Shown here piece after piece: positions 16,805 through 25,051 of a stretch of 61,961 nucleotides of DNA. Made by a program: the position numbers and the translations under genes. The stretch is from Cyanobacteriota bacterium. GTDB lineage: Bacteria > Cyanobacteriota > Vampirovibrionia > Vampirovibrionales > Vampirovibrionaceae. The stretch is from assembly GCA_019751815.1 (NCBI GenBank), contig JAIEMW010000007.1:1-61961 (forward strand), given 5' to 3'. Under the pieces are notes generated by a model, which had not been told where the DNA came from, ran no database searches, and saw only the letters and a list, made by a program, of their open reading frames with translations. The first letter of the stretch is position 1. Each line of letters begins with the position of its first letter.

Positions 16805-17392
16805 ATGATACAAGACAGGGTGAGCCCTGAGGCGGTTTTTTGCTGCATTCATCGAAATGGATTTAGACCCGGTCAATTGAGCAAAATGCGGATAACCGAG
16901 AATTTTTCCTGGGCTGAAGTGTTTACTAATCGAACATCCGATGATATCATCGCTACCCCAGAATCTGTTTTTGACTCTGCTCTTCGCCAAGCAGAAAGAT
17001 TAGAGTCAGTACGCAATTTTTTGAGGGAAAAGTTAACACCAAGAGCAATCATCCAAGTAACTAGCTGGGTCCGCTCTCCTTCATCAAACGCTAACATGGG
17101 TGGGGCAAAGCAAAGTCAGCATCTACGAGGAAATGCAACTGATTTTATCGTTCCTGGTTACGAAAGTGTCACTGGAAATAGAAAAGTCCAGGCTCTCCTG
17201 TGTACCCAGAAGGATAGTATAGGTTTCTGTTTGGAGATAACCCGTGGAGCATGGACACATATAGATGGGAGACCTTCGCACTTGGTATTCGAAAATCAAG
17301 GGAAAGGTCAATATTCTGTGTGGTCGCTACCACAAATGACTGCATTTGCGAGAGCTTATGCAGTCCCTTCTGATTCTGGAGAGAGTGTATGA
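16805..17392 (+). CDS. M15-type peptidase (peptidoglycan-cleaving candidate)
   Basis: A 195-residue protein whose central part, SWVRSPSSNANMG then SQHLRGNATDFIVPG and WTHID, shows the His, Asp and His zinc ligands of Peptidase_M15_3 / D-Ala-D-Ala carboxypeptidase-like endolysins. I start it at 16805 because GAGGAG lies 9 bases upstream; an ATG at 16796 overlaps that site. No signal peptide is seen, as expected for a phage endolysin or a virion-carried wall hydrolase. It overlaps the next gene by 4 bases. Confidence 0.75.
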   Translation: MIQDRVSPEAVFCCIHRNGFRPGQLSKMRITENFSWAEVFTNRTSDDIIATPESVFDSALRQAERLESVRNFLREKLTPRAIIQVTSWVRSPSSNANMGGAKQSQHLRGNATDFIVPGYESVTGNRKVQALLCTQKDSIGFCLEITRGAWTHIDGRPSHLVFENQGKGQYSVWSLPQMTAFARAYAVPSDSGESV

Positions 17393-18246
17393 ATTTGAAA
17401 CCACGAGTATATGTTTCATCAGGGGGAGGTATTCGGATAGGGGCGACTTGGGGTTCGCAATTAGAAGGTGAAAAACAAAATGCATTTCATTATTCGATGT
17501 TTGATACCTTTATTGGCACGAGTGCTGGTGCGCTGGATGCGGCACTAACTGCAAATCGCTGGTCTGCTCAGCAAAAGCTCGATCTGTTTTTTAAAACTGA
17601 CTTTTCTAGGTTCTTTCTACCTGGCGGGCTCCACATTATGCCTTTTATGCTAAGAAAAGCACTTTCCGCAGTTTTCCCTATGTCATTAAAACGTCTTGCA
17701 GATTGGATAGATTCATTAGGGTTGATGCCTGTCTCTGGAATGCTCACCAACACAGTTAATTCCCTTACAAATGAACATATCGTCTACTGTGAAGATCCTC
17801 CTCTTTGGTGGCCCGCTTCTTCTAATATCAAATTGGTAACACAGGCTTTTTCCACCTTGGGTTTTGGAACGGTACTAACGAGATCGATGGCTTTGCCGGG
17901 GCTGAATGCTGATGAACCAGAATTTCGTGACGGTGGTTATGCAGAAAACCCTCTCCTTAGTATTTTACCGTCTGATTCAACGGGTGTAATGATTAATTTG
18001 GGTTACCCCGGGAACGCGAAATGGCATGGGGGAAAGAATTATCCTGTAGCAGCTCTCGATCAGGCAATGTATTATGTAGAATATAAGAACTATGCTTCAA
18101 CACAGCATCTAATTGCTCATTATCAAGCTTTAAAGGTGATTTATCCAAATATTTTTGATGTAGATTCCACTAATTTTGCCCTCTCTATCAATGACAAGAG
18201 AAAGATCGTAAAAACTTCTATCCAAAATACTCAGAGTCAGTGGTAA
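17389..18246 (+). CDS. Patatin-like phospholipase
   Basis: A 285-residue protein with the patatin layout: an oxyanion loop SSGGGIRIGATWG at about residues 10-22, the nucleophile elbow GTSAG at about 44-48 (Ser46), and the catalytic Asp in DGGYAENP at about residue 181. It is predicted to hydrolyse acyl lipids. No signal peptide. Its start overlaps the M15 peptidase stop (ATGA), so both are translated together. A lipase plus a wall peptidase at the end of a virion module could serve host lysis or be a delivered effector pair; this is inference. Confidence 0.8.
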   Translation: MNLKPRVYVSSGGGIRIGATWGSQLEGEKQNAFHYSMFDTFIGTSAGALDAALTANRWSAQQKLDLFFKTDFSRFFLPGGLHIMPFMLRKALSAVFPMSLKRLADWIDSLGLMPVSGMLTNTVNSLTNEHIVYCEDPPLWWPASSNIKLVTQAFSTLGFGTVLTRSMALPGLNADEPEFRDGGYAENPLLSILPSDSTGVMINLGYPGNAKWHGGKNYPVAALDQAMYYVEYKNYASTQHLIAHYQALKVIYPNIFDVDSTNFALSINDKRKIVKTSIQNTQSQW

Positions 18247-18265
18247 ATTCCTTGAAAAGATAATA

Positions 18266-19993
18266 TCACTTTAGATGGTAAACAATAAATGGTTTAAGAT
18301 CAAATGCTGCCACATAATTTAAGTTAACCCAGTTCTGAAATTCAGTGGACATTTCAAAATCTTTTTTTGGATACATGTATAATTTCGAATTAGCCATAGA
18401 TTCATTATGATGATCCCAAATCACCCATTCGGGTGGATTCATCTTTAACTGTTTTAAAAGATAAAGCTCTTCATTTCTCGGGAGTAATACTGGTATAAAG
18501 TAAGTAAAACTAGTTGGGTTTTTAGCTTGGAGTGTAAGATAAAAAATTGGACAATAATTATAACAAAATAGAGTTATAGGCTTGTGTTGAGATTGTTTGA
18601 CAAGATAATCATCAATTAATTCAATTGTGTCATATGCTTTTTCGAAATGGGGATCGAAATTGAATAGCTTTCTGGGCTTTATAATATTAGTTTTATTGGA
18701 ATACATACTTAGTATACTGGGTAATGTCGTAACTTCTGGAATTAGGACAAAAGTTATTTGGGATAGAAATATTAAAGAGAATAGCGCAGCAATACTTTTG
18801 TATAAAGGCGAAAAAATAGTTTTTCTTTCGGAGATTGTTGCAAAAATAATAATACTTAATAATCCTAGCCAACCTGAATGGAATCCGAATAAAAATAAAC
18901 TGGGACAACTAAGACTCGCAATAAAAAAAGTTATTCCTGAAAAACAAGAGAAAAACCATATAGAACTCTTCTGTGGATTGTCAACTATTTTAGGAGTCCA
19001 GTTTAAGATGCCCAGTAGGGCAATACTACTACCAAGTAATAATAAACATCCTCTAATCATGAAGTGTAATAACTTAGACAACCATAATAAATTTGAAGTG
19101 ATAGAGGTTGTTAAAGTGTTTTGATAAAAATTTTGTACTTCATTATAGAGCGGGACATCCCAGAATAAAGGTTGGTGAAGAATACTAAATAAGTTTTTAT
19201 AGTTACTTGTTAGTGGGAAAACAAAAACATGAATCCAAAAGCTCTGAAAAGCATTTTGAGATATAAAATAACAAAGCGTTAGAATCCATGGAAAAGAAAA
19301 TCCGACTATTAAATTTAATATTACTTTAGGCTGTTTTATTCTTAGCAGACTAAGACATAATGCTATAAGCGAAAGTGTTCCTAAAGTCTGAGTGAATAAA
19401 GAAGTGATCCCGGCAGCTAAACCACAACAGTACCAGAAAAACTTTGTTTTTTCTAAAGATTGTTGGGTTGAGATTCCTCTAATAGCAAGCCAAAAAGATA
19501 GTGTCGAGAAGAATGCACTATAGGTGTGATGGTTGATTAGTAGAAAGCTGATGGGGCGACAGAGCAAGAAACTTACAAAAAATAATCGGAGTAACCATAC
19601 CCAGTAGGTTCTTTGGTATAATCTGCACAATATTGATTCCAGCATGGAAAGACTTAATATCCATAAAACAAGATTTAACCCTCGAAGTACGGGCCATAAG
19701 CCAATAGGTAAATCTTCTCCTGTGATTGTCCTTATGGTGAGAATGACTCCTGATATTAACCCACCAGTTCCAGGAGGCAGTATCTCAAAAATATCCTTGT
19801 AAAGTAATTTCCCTTTGCTTATCTGCCAACCAATCCAAACAAATAGATACTCATCTTTCCAAGGCACCATCCAGAGAAGTTTCCACGAAAGAATTACTAC
19901 AGCGCAGATGAATAAAGTACGTTGATAACTTGGAAATGCAGGATTATCAATGACTCGACTAAATATACCCTTTACCTTTACTACTGATGTCAT
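18266..19993 (-). CDS. GT-C membrane glycosyltransferase (GT39/ArnT-like)
   Basis: A 575-residue integral membrane protein with many hydrophobic helices. After the first helix, WKDEYLFVWIGWQISKGKLL then YKDIFEILPPGTG matches the acidic loop and Pro-Pro-Gly segment typical of polyprenyl-phosphate-sugar glycosyltransferases. The C-terminal soluble part follows residue ~440. It would use a lipid-linked sugar on the outer face of the cytoplasmic membrane. It converges on the patatin gene with 19 bases between stops and is AT-rich relative to its right-hand neighbours. Confidence 0.7.
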   Translation of the reverse strand: MTSVVKVKGIFSRVIDNPAFPSYQRTLFICAVVILSWKLLWMVPWKDEYLFVWIGWQISKGKLLYKDIFEILPPGTGGLISGVILTIRTITGEDLPIGLWPVLRGLNLVLWILSLSMLESILCRLYQRTYWVWLLRLFFVSFLLCRPISFLLINHHTYSAFFSTLSFWLAIRGISTQQSLEKTKFFWYCCGLAAGITSLFTQTLGTLSLIALCLSLLRIKQPKVILNLIVGFSFPWILTLCYFISQNAFQSFWIHVFVFPLTSNYKNLFSILHQPLFWDVPLYNEVQNFYQNTLTTSITSNLLWLSKLLHFMIRGCLLLLGSSIALLGILNWTPKIVDNPQKSSIWFFSCFSGITFFIASLSCPSLFLFGFHSGWLGLLSIIIFATISERKTIFSPLYKSIAALFSLIFLSQITFVLIPEVTTLPSILSMYSNKTNIIKPRKLFNFDPHFEKAYDTIELIDDYLVKQSQHKPITLFCYNYCPIFYLTLQAKNPTSFTYFIPVLLPRNEELYLLKQLKMNPPEWVIWDHHNESMANSKLYMYPKKDFEMSTEFQNWVNLNYVAAFDLKPFIVYHLK

Positions 19994-20145
19994 TTTAGGT
20001 GCTCACATAATTGTCTCTGACTAAACAAAAAGTCTAACATGTTTGCTTTGCCTGGATTTATGCAGGTACTTTATGATAATAATATTGAATAGAATTAAGC
20101 TAGAAATATCACTATGTAATAGGGGTTGTTTTTTTGAGAAGACAA

Positions 20146-21582
20146 ATGAAGCATTCTGCTAGCGGTCAAAGATTTCTATATAGACTGACTTTAAGACTAA
20201 ATGGAAGCTTTCTTCTATTACTCATTATTATTTTGTCTGGAATGGCGCTTAAACCAAGTGGCTTTTCAGCAAATGCCTTTGGACTCCCAAAATTCCATCG
20301 TCACTCCAATAATGAAGAGAATCCTACCCAATCAAAAAACCAGGAGTTAGAGCATCAAACAAATCTAGCTCCTGATCCTGAATCTAATATTCCTCTCCTT
20401 GGGCCAAAGACACCAGAACCTACTGGAACTTTAAATTCTGAACCAGTAAAGTCTTCAGAACCTATGCCTGAGAAGATTATAGAGACTCTTCAGTCTGAGA
20501 TGCCTTTGATTGAGAAACCCCTTACAACTAAAAGTTTAGACCTACCTTCTTCTGATAAGTTGAATGAACAGTCTGAGACTTCAAAAACACTTCCGTTATC
20601 TACGGATCCAGCTTCATCTTCGTCAACATCTCAAGTCATGCCATCTGTGCATGTGCAAAAGAAACTAAGTCCGAAAATGACTAACTTAGAATCGGGACAA
20701 GTTCTGTCTAGTAACTCAGAAAAAGTAACGATTCATATTGCCCCACTGTCTCAGGAAGCGATTCTGATGCCGTTGAATCCAGGATGGAAAATGACATTCC
20801 AAGGAAAACGAGAAAATCATTACTTGCAAGAATTTTCCAAGTCTATCTCTGGACAAAATCATGAAAATAATGCTGAAGATGAACGTGTGAGCCTTCAAGC
20901 ACTGACCGGCTTACAGAGTAAACTCACTGCTTCTCAATGGACACAGGCTTATTTACTGCAGTTGGCTCGTAATTTGGCAAATCCGAAAAACCTGCAAGCA
21001 AATGTGATTCGTAATAATCCCAATGATGCTTTGTTTTTCTGGACAGTTAAAAATGATAAAAAAGTTGAAATGCAATCAGAGCTGCAACGTGTTTTGTTGG
21101 GGAAAGAGGCGATTTATCTCATTCGATACACACGGAAGGCTGTGGCGCTGACACCCATCGAGAAGGAACAATGGCAGGCTTATTTGCAAGTGCCTTTTTT
21201 AATGACAATGCGAGTCCTGAATGAGAAGAAATACTCAGTTGACGCCGTAGAACGTTATTCCATTTATTTGGCGAAGTCACTTAAACAACAAGCTCTAAAG
21301 TCTCAGTTGAGTAAGCAGGCGACTAAAAAGAATATAACAGAAGTCAAAAAGGTTGAGGCAAAACAGACTCAACTCCTTCACTCTGATACTAGTAATAATA
21401 CCGGGAAGAGGCCTGGGATAGCTAAATCTATAGCAAAAAAAGTGGATCTTAGTCCTTCAGAGGTTAAAAAGATTGAACTCAAAAAGGTTGACAAGGATAG
21501 ACTCGAAACTAAGAAAATGTCTCAGATAAAATTACCTGAGACAAAAATTTTAAGTCCTACTCATCCAAAATCTAACCCCTAA
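20146..21582 (+). CDS. Secreted or membrane-anchored Lys/Ser-rich protein of unknown function
   Basis: A 478-residue protein. Start at ATG 20146; the upstream TTG is unlikely. A hydrophobic helix at about residues 21-38 is followed by a long Pro/Ser/Glu-rich disordered region (about 55-190). A compact domain follows at about 195-375 (with an LTGLQSKLTASQWTQAYLLQ segment), then a Lys-rich tail with repeated V-K-K-[IV]-E-x-K elements. The compact domain was not recognised. It ends 11 bases inside the convergent SPFH-like gene. Confidence 0.6.
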   Translation: MKHSASGQRFLYRLTLRLNGSFLLLLIIILSGMALKPSGFSANAFGLPKFHRHSNNEENPTQSKNQELEHQTNLAPDPESNIPLLGPKTPEPTGTLNSEPVKSSEPMPEKIIETLQSEMPLIEKPLTTKSLDLPSSDKLNEQSETSKTLPLSTDPASSSSTSQVMPSVHVQKKLSPKMTNLESGQVLSSNSEKVTIHIAPLSQEAILMPLNPGWKMTFQGKRENHYLQEFSKSISGQNHENNAEDERVSLQALTGLQSKLTASQWTQAYLLQLARNLANPKNLQANVIRNNPNDALFFWTVKNDKKVEMQSELQRVLLGKEAIYLIRYTRKAVALTPIEKEQWQAYLQVPFLMTMRVLNEKKYSVDAVERYSIYLAKSLKQQALKSQLSKQATKKNITEVKKVEAKQTQLLHSDTSNNTGKRPGIAKSIAKKVDLSPSEVKKIELKKVDKDRLETKKMSQIKLPETKILSPTHPKSNP

Positions 21583-22147
21583 CCAAGGCAGGGCGTGTTG
21601 TATAAACGATGTTTGTTTTGACGCCAACATGTTCTACTTTTGGCCCAGAAAGACTTGGATTAATAATCCGAATTTCTTGAATATCCAGACCCATTCGTCT
21701 GGCTTTTTTTTGAATTTGTTGATTAATGTCTTCAAATTTCCCGATGGGTTGAAGAATTCGCTCAGCTTTCGATAGAAGCGACTCTTGAAACAATGGATAA
21801 AGCTTATTATGACCTGGTTCTCGTTGAATCATTGTGGTATGGCTGGGAGATGTCAATTTGTAATGGCACATAATAGTGGTAGATGTTGAGGATTCAATTA
21901 GATCAGGTGCGGCATTACCAACCACGATAACTGCATAGCGCGGTGTTGTGTCCAGGATGGACCACTCATGTCTTTGCCAGCGAAAGATTCGGTACCTTCC
22001 AGGTAATAGTTTTTCTGGTAGTAAAATTTCAGACTCGCACTGTCTGACAGCGAGTTCCCCGTCACAAATCTCGATCAAGTCAAATAATGCCCAGTCAAGT
22101 ATTCTATACGTCGCCCAAAGGGTTAGAAGTATCAGCACAACCCACAT
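21572..22147 (-). CDS. Short SPFH/Band 7-like membrane protein
   Basis: A 191-residue protein with an N-terminal helix (about residues 1-18), then LLPGRYRIFRW and a beta/alpha region ending in a helical part with ERILQPIGKFEDINQQIQKK and ARRMGLDIQEIRI. This resembles the membrane-proximal domain of SPFH/prohibitin-type proteins but lacks the long coiled-coil C-terminus, so it is short for the family. Such proteins organise membrane microdomains and proteases. Family assignment is by pattern only. Confidence 0.5.
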   Translation of the reverse strand: MWVVLILLTLWATYRILDWALFDLIEICDGELAVRQCESEILLPEKLLPGRYRIFRWQRHEWSILDTTPRYAVIVVGNAAPDLIESSTSTTIMCHYKLTSPSHTTMIQREPGHNKLYPLFQESLLSKAERILQPIGKFEDINQQIQKKARRMGLDIQEIRIINPSLSGPKVEHVGVKTNIVYTTRPALVRG

Positions 22148-22263
22148 CAGTTAAACCACCTTTTTAAAACGAGAATCATCTTCTACAGATAGTCTAATGG
22201 GGTTGTTTGCAATAGAACTCCTCTGCTTAGATGAGGACGAGATGAATGAACGTGATACGAAAA

Positions 22264-23541
22264 CTAGTGAGGACTGTCTTGAGCGAGTCGGGCGCTGGGG
22301 CTCTGAGTGGGGTTGTCCCAGTTGATTGGACTTGGATTGGTATCCTCAGTAGAGGCTGGTTTTGACTCCCCTGATAGACCCCTCTCTCTCTTCATGCGTT
22401 CGATCTCACGATCTCTGGCAGCTCGTTCAGGACTGCCGAGTGGGTAGGGGTTGTAATCTAGTTTGGTGACCAATAACTCATGGTGCACACGTTCTTGAGC
22501 ATCTGGGGCTTGCTGTCCTCGATTAAAATAGCCACGAGCTTGGAGATATCTTACCATCATCCCGTCGCCGGAGGGTTTCATTCCTAAGGCCATCAAGGCT
22601 TCTTGCTGATACAGATAAGCTTCATCCTCCAGTGGGTTTAGGTAGTTGTTACTGCTTTTGCCTGTAACAACTTGATTCACTGTTATCCGAACTCTCTTGA
22701 CCATGTTTTGTCGATAGTGTCGGTATTCGTGAATAAAAAATGCAGCTTTTTCACCGTCTTTGAGTGACCAAAAGGTTCTTAATAGCGGGAGTTCTCCCGT
22801 TTTGTAGTTAAAACAGGCTTGTTCTTCAGTGGCTTCTCCTAATTCTCGATGATCTTTTAGCTCATCCACTTCATCCGCAGAGAAGAGTAGTTTGCCGTTG
22901 TTGTATTGAGAGACAACCCAACTGTGAATCTCAGGGGAAACTGCATTTAAAAGCTCCAATGAGGGCTGGAGTCCTTTCCAGTATTCATCGGCACTATGTG
23001 ATAGTCCGCGCTTTTTGCCGCTGAAATTTTCACCTTCAATAAACCGGCCTGTCGTGTTTTCTTGTGCTGCATTCAACAGATTGGGAGCAACACGCTCCAA
23101 GTAGTTCAGTGTTGGCATCTGGCCGTCACCCGGATCGTAAGAAGCAAGAAAAGCGCCGCCGCCGGCTAAACCCAGACCCATGACAACATTCACAACCATT
23201 TGTCTCAAAGAGCGTGGAAAGACCAATGCCCTCCATCCTGTCAGATCTTTCTTTTTGTTTTTGGTTCTGATTGTCTCATCGGCAGATACTGATACTATCG
23301 GCCTTACCACTTGTTCAGGTGCCCGAAGAGTAGTTTGGGTCCCAATTGGCACCGTAAAGGTGATGCCATTTCCCCGGCTGCCAGCAGTTTTATCGACTTG
23401 AACGATTGCAGGAGGTGGTGGGGGGATAAATTTCCCCTTAAAGTGCACCGGTTGCTGCATGGTTGGCTTTACAGATGAAACGCTAGACAATACCATCAAA
23501 ACAATACTTTCGACTTTTGTAAATCTAGTAACAAAGCGCAT
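22264..23541 (-). CDS. Membrane-anchored HEXXH metallopeptidase (putative) with F-x-G tag
   Basis: A 425-residue protein. At about residue 265 it has FFIHEYRHYRQN, a classical His-Glu-x-x-His zinc motif, followed some 25 residues later by LEDEAYLYQQEALMALG, whose Glu could be the third ligand. A membrane helix lies near residues 118-136. Before it comes QPVHFKGKFIPPPP (Phe34, Gly36), the tag motif seen elsewhere in this window. Met28 begins MQQPVHFKGKF, so the true start could be 23460, matching the other tagged proteins; neither start has a clear ribosome site. The protease domain should be periplasmic. The C-terminus is Pro/Ser-rich. Confidence 0.6.
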   Translation of the reverse strand: MRFVTRFTKVESIVLMVLSSVSSVKPTMQQPVHFKGKFIPPPPPAIVQVDKTAGSRGNGITFTVPIGTQTTLRAPEQVVRPIVSVSADETIRTKNKKKDLTGWRALVFPRSLRQMVVNVVMGLGLAGGGAFLASYDPGDGQMPTLNYLERVAPNLLNAAQENTTGRFIEGENFSGKKRGLSHSADEYWKGLQPSLELLNAVSPEIHSWVVSQYNNGKLLFSADEVDELKDHRELGEATEEQACFNYKTGELPLLRTFWSLKDGEKAAFFIHEYRHYRQNMVKRVRITVNQVVTGKSSNNYLNPLEDEAYLYQQEALMALGMKPSGDGMMVRYLQARGYFNRGQQAPDAQERVHHELLVTKLDYNPYPLGSPERAARDREIERMKRERGLSGESKPASTEDTNPSPINWDNPTQSPSARLAQDSPH

Positions 23542-23705
23542 CTGCGCTCATATAAACATTAATAAGCACTTACGTGCTTTATTTTGGGTTTCACACAGGG
23601 TTGATAGAACTCAAATTAGTCTTCAAACACATCGATTAAAGGCTATAAACAGTGTTGGGCCTGTATAAAGGGATGTATAAAAAGCACAACTCCAATAAAG
23701 TCCAA

Positions 23706-23724
23706 AGGCAATCTAAAATTGCCT
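23706..23724 (-). terminator. Weak terminator-like hairpin
   Basis: A perfect 7-base inverted repeat AGGCAAT/ATTGCCT with a 5-base loop lies downstream of the minus-strand gene 23803-24234. Only a short interrupted T stretch follows on the minus strand, so termination is uncertain. The rest of 23542-23802 shows nothing else I can name. Confidence 0.35.
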
Positions 23725-23802
23725 GATGTATTGAAGAACCCTCACAAGGGCACACACACGCGAAACAGTCCCCTGTAAAAATGAAACTATACCATGACTT
23801 AA

Positions 23803-24234
23803 CTAAATTGGGAAATGCCGAATGCCATGATGGTCAACAAAAAACATGGTGGCAAAATCAAAGACAGCTGGTAGCAGTCCCACAAATAGCTCCATCATAA
23901 AGCAGAGAGCCGCGCCAAAAAAGACACCTAATGGTTCATTGAGTTCTTTTTTAAGGAGGCACAACAAAATCACTGTGGGGATAACAATCACCCATTGTCC
24001 CAAGCACGCCCCCAAACTGGCAAAGCAAATGGTGGACTTCCAGACAATAGCATTTTCTGCGTGGTGTGCAATCCCGTTTTGCCATAACCAAGCTGACAAA
24101 GTTAACCAAAGCACAATGTTAATACTTAGCCCTAATATAATACCCTTTAGCCCCTTGCGGAATGATTCTGCAAGGGGCTTTTTTTGTGCCTTTTCTTCGG
24201 GTGTTAAGTAGTTGGTTTCTTCTTCTGTCTTCAT
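23803..24234 (-). CDS. Small multi-pass membrane protein, unknown
   Basis: A 143-residue protein. I start it at 24234, where AAAGG lies 7 bases upstream; the frame extends further to 24360 without support. About three hydrophobic helices follow a charged cytoplasmic N-terminus (TPEEKAQKKPLAESFRKGLK). No domain was recognised. The codons for the N-terminal segment contain a strong inverted repeat that reads as a terminator on the other strand. Confidence 0.55.
   Translation of the reverse strand: MKTEEETNYLTPEEKAQKKPLAESFRKGLKGIILGLSINIVLWLTLSAWLWQNGIAHHAENAIVWKSTICFASLGACLGQWVIVIPTVILLCLLKKELNEPLGVFFGAALCFMMELFVGLLPAVFDFATMFFVDHHGIRHFPI
24149..24186 (+). terminator. Perfect intrinsic terminator antisense to the membrane protein gene
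   Basis: AGCCCCTTGC, an 11-base loop, then GCAAGGGGCT and a run of seven T on the plus strand. This is the best intrinsic terminator in the window, yet it lies inside the coding region of the minus-strand gene 23803-24234 and no plus-strand gene precedes it. It may end an antisense or small RNA, or the hairpin may act in the early minus-strand mRNA. Confidence 0.6.
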
Positions 24235-24445
24235 CTTTAAGCCTTTCAGATTATTCTTTCCTGAGGGAGTGGCGAACAAATCTTTCTGTCTATATCTTTT
24301 TAGTGTACGTTCTGAACGGTCCTTATCATATATACACTGTGACACTTTTTGAGCTGTCATAATTTGGAGTCACGCACTTTTAGAAACAGTTTTGTTTTTA
24401 AACGAGCAAATCTATCTAACAGTAGCCAGAATCAGGATAATCGAG

Positions 24446-24673
24446 ATGAATCCTCCCCTAAAACCCAATCAGTACCAAGAGTCACAAGTCTACCGCCAGT
24501 GGTTGGAAGATCAGCTGACCGCCTGTGAGTCGCGTCTTTCACGCCTGCCCAAGTACTCCGCAGAGCACACGATGGAATACCAAAGAGCTTCTATTCTGGG
24601 CGAGTGTCTCAGACAATTTGCACGACTCAGCGCTGAAGCCCGCCTTCAGGAAACAGACCAAGACAATTTTTAG
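24446..24673 (+). CDS. Small helical hypothetical protein
   Basis: A 75-residue, Gln/Arg/Glu-rich helical protein. The ATG at 24446 is preceded by CAGGA; a longer frame from 24392 lacks a site. No domain was recognised. It is followed 30 bases later by an F-x-G-tagged gene on the same strand. Confidence 0.5.
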   Translation: MNPPLKPNQYQESQVYRQWLEDQLTACESRLSRLPKYSAEHTMEYQRASILGECLRQFARLSAEARLQETDQDNF

Positions 24674-24703
24674 CGCTCTCTTTAGTATAAGGATTATTAG
24701 ACC

Positions 24704-25051
24704 ATGATGTCTGTTCACATGCCTATTCTAGCGCCTATTTCCAGAACGCCTGTCCAGTTTTCGGGTGCTTTTCGTAAGCCCCTTCATGATGCGGTTCTTC
24801 CTGAGCAGGCTAATTTTGTTTCTGGTGCTTACCGCTATTACCCTACTAATACAGACGGTTCCCAGGGCGATCACTTAACCCGGTGGCAGCAATCTAAGGC
24901 CAGAGTAGAGGCATTAGAGTACCATCAGCCAGATCCTGAGTTTCAGTTTGATTCTATTGGATCGAGTAGAGCACATTTCGATAGTTACTCTACAGCCACG
25001 CAGTCTCACCGTGAATTAGAAGCGGAAATTCGCCGTATTGCCGATGCCTAA
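24704..25051 (+). CDS. Small F-x-G-tagged hypothetical protein
   Basis: A 115-residue soluble protein. The N-terminus has TPVQFSGAFRKP (Phe19, Gly21), the cleanest example of the F-x-G-x-[FY]-basic tag, then a second aromatic FVSGAYRYYP at about residues 38-47. The remainder is polar with a helical C-terminus. It overlaps the convergent aldehyde dehydrogenase gene by 4 bases. The function is unknown. Confidence 0.55.
   Translation: MMSVHMPILAPISRTPVQFSGAFRKPLHDAVLPEQANFVSGAYRYYPTNTDGSQGDHLTRWQQSKARVEALEYHQPDPEFQFDSIGSSRAHFDSYSTATQSHRELEAEIRRIADA

Noticed and set aside
18627..19124. 165-residue plus-strand frame inside the membrane glycosyltransferase gene
   Set aside because: It is antisense to a clear GT-C protein, has no ribosome site or domain, and looks like a shadow frame.
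20146..21582. NAFGLPKF motif after the membrane helix as another F-G tag
   Set aside because: It lies after the hydrophobic segment rather than at the N-terminus before it, unlike all other examples.
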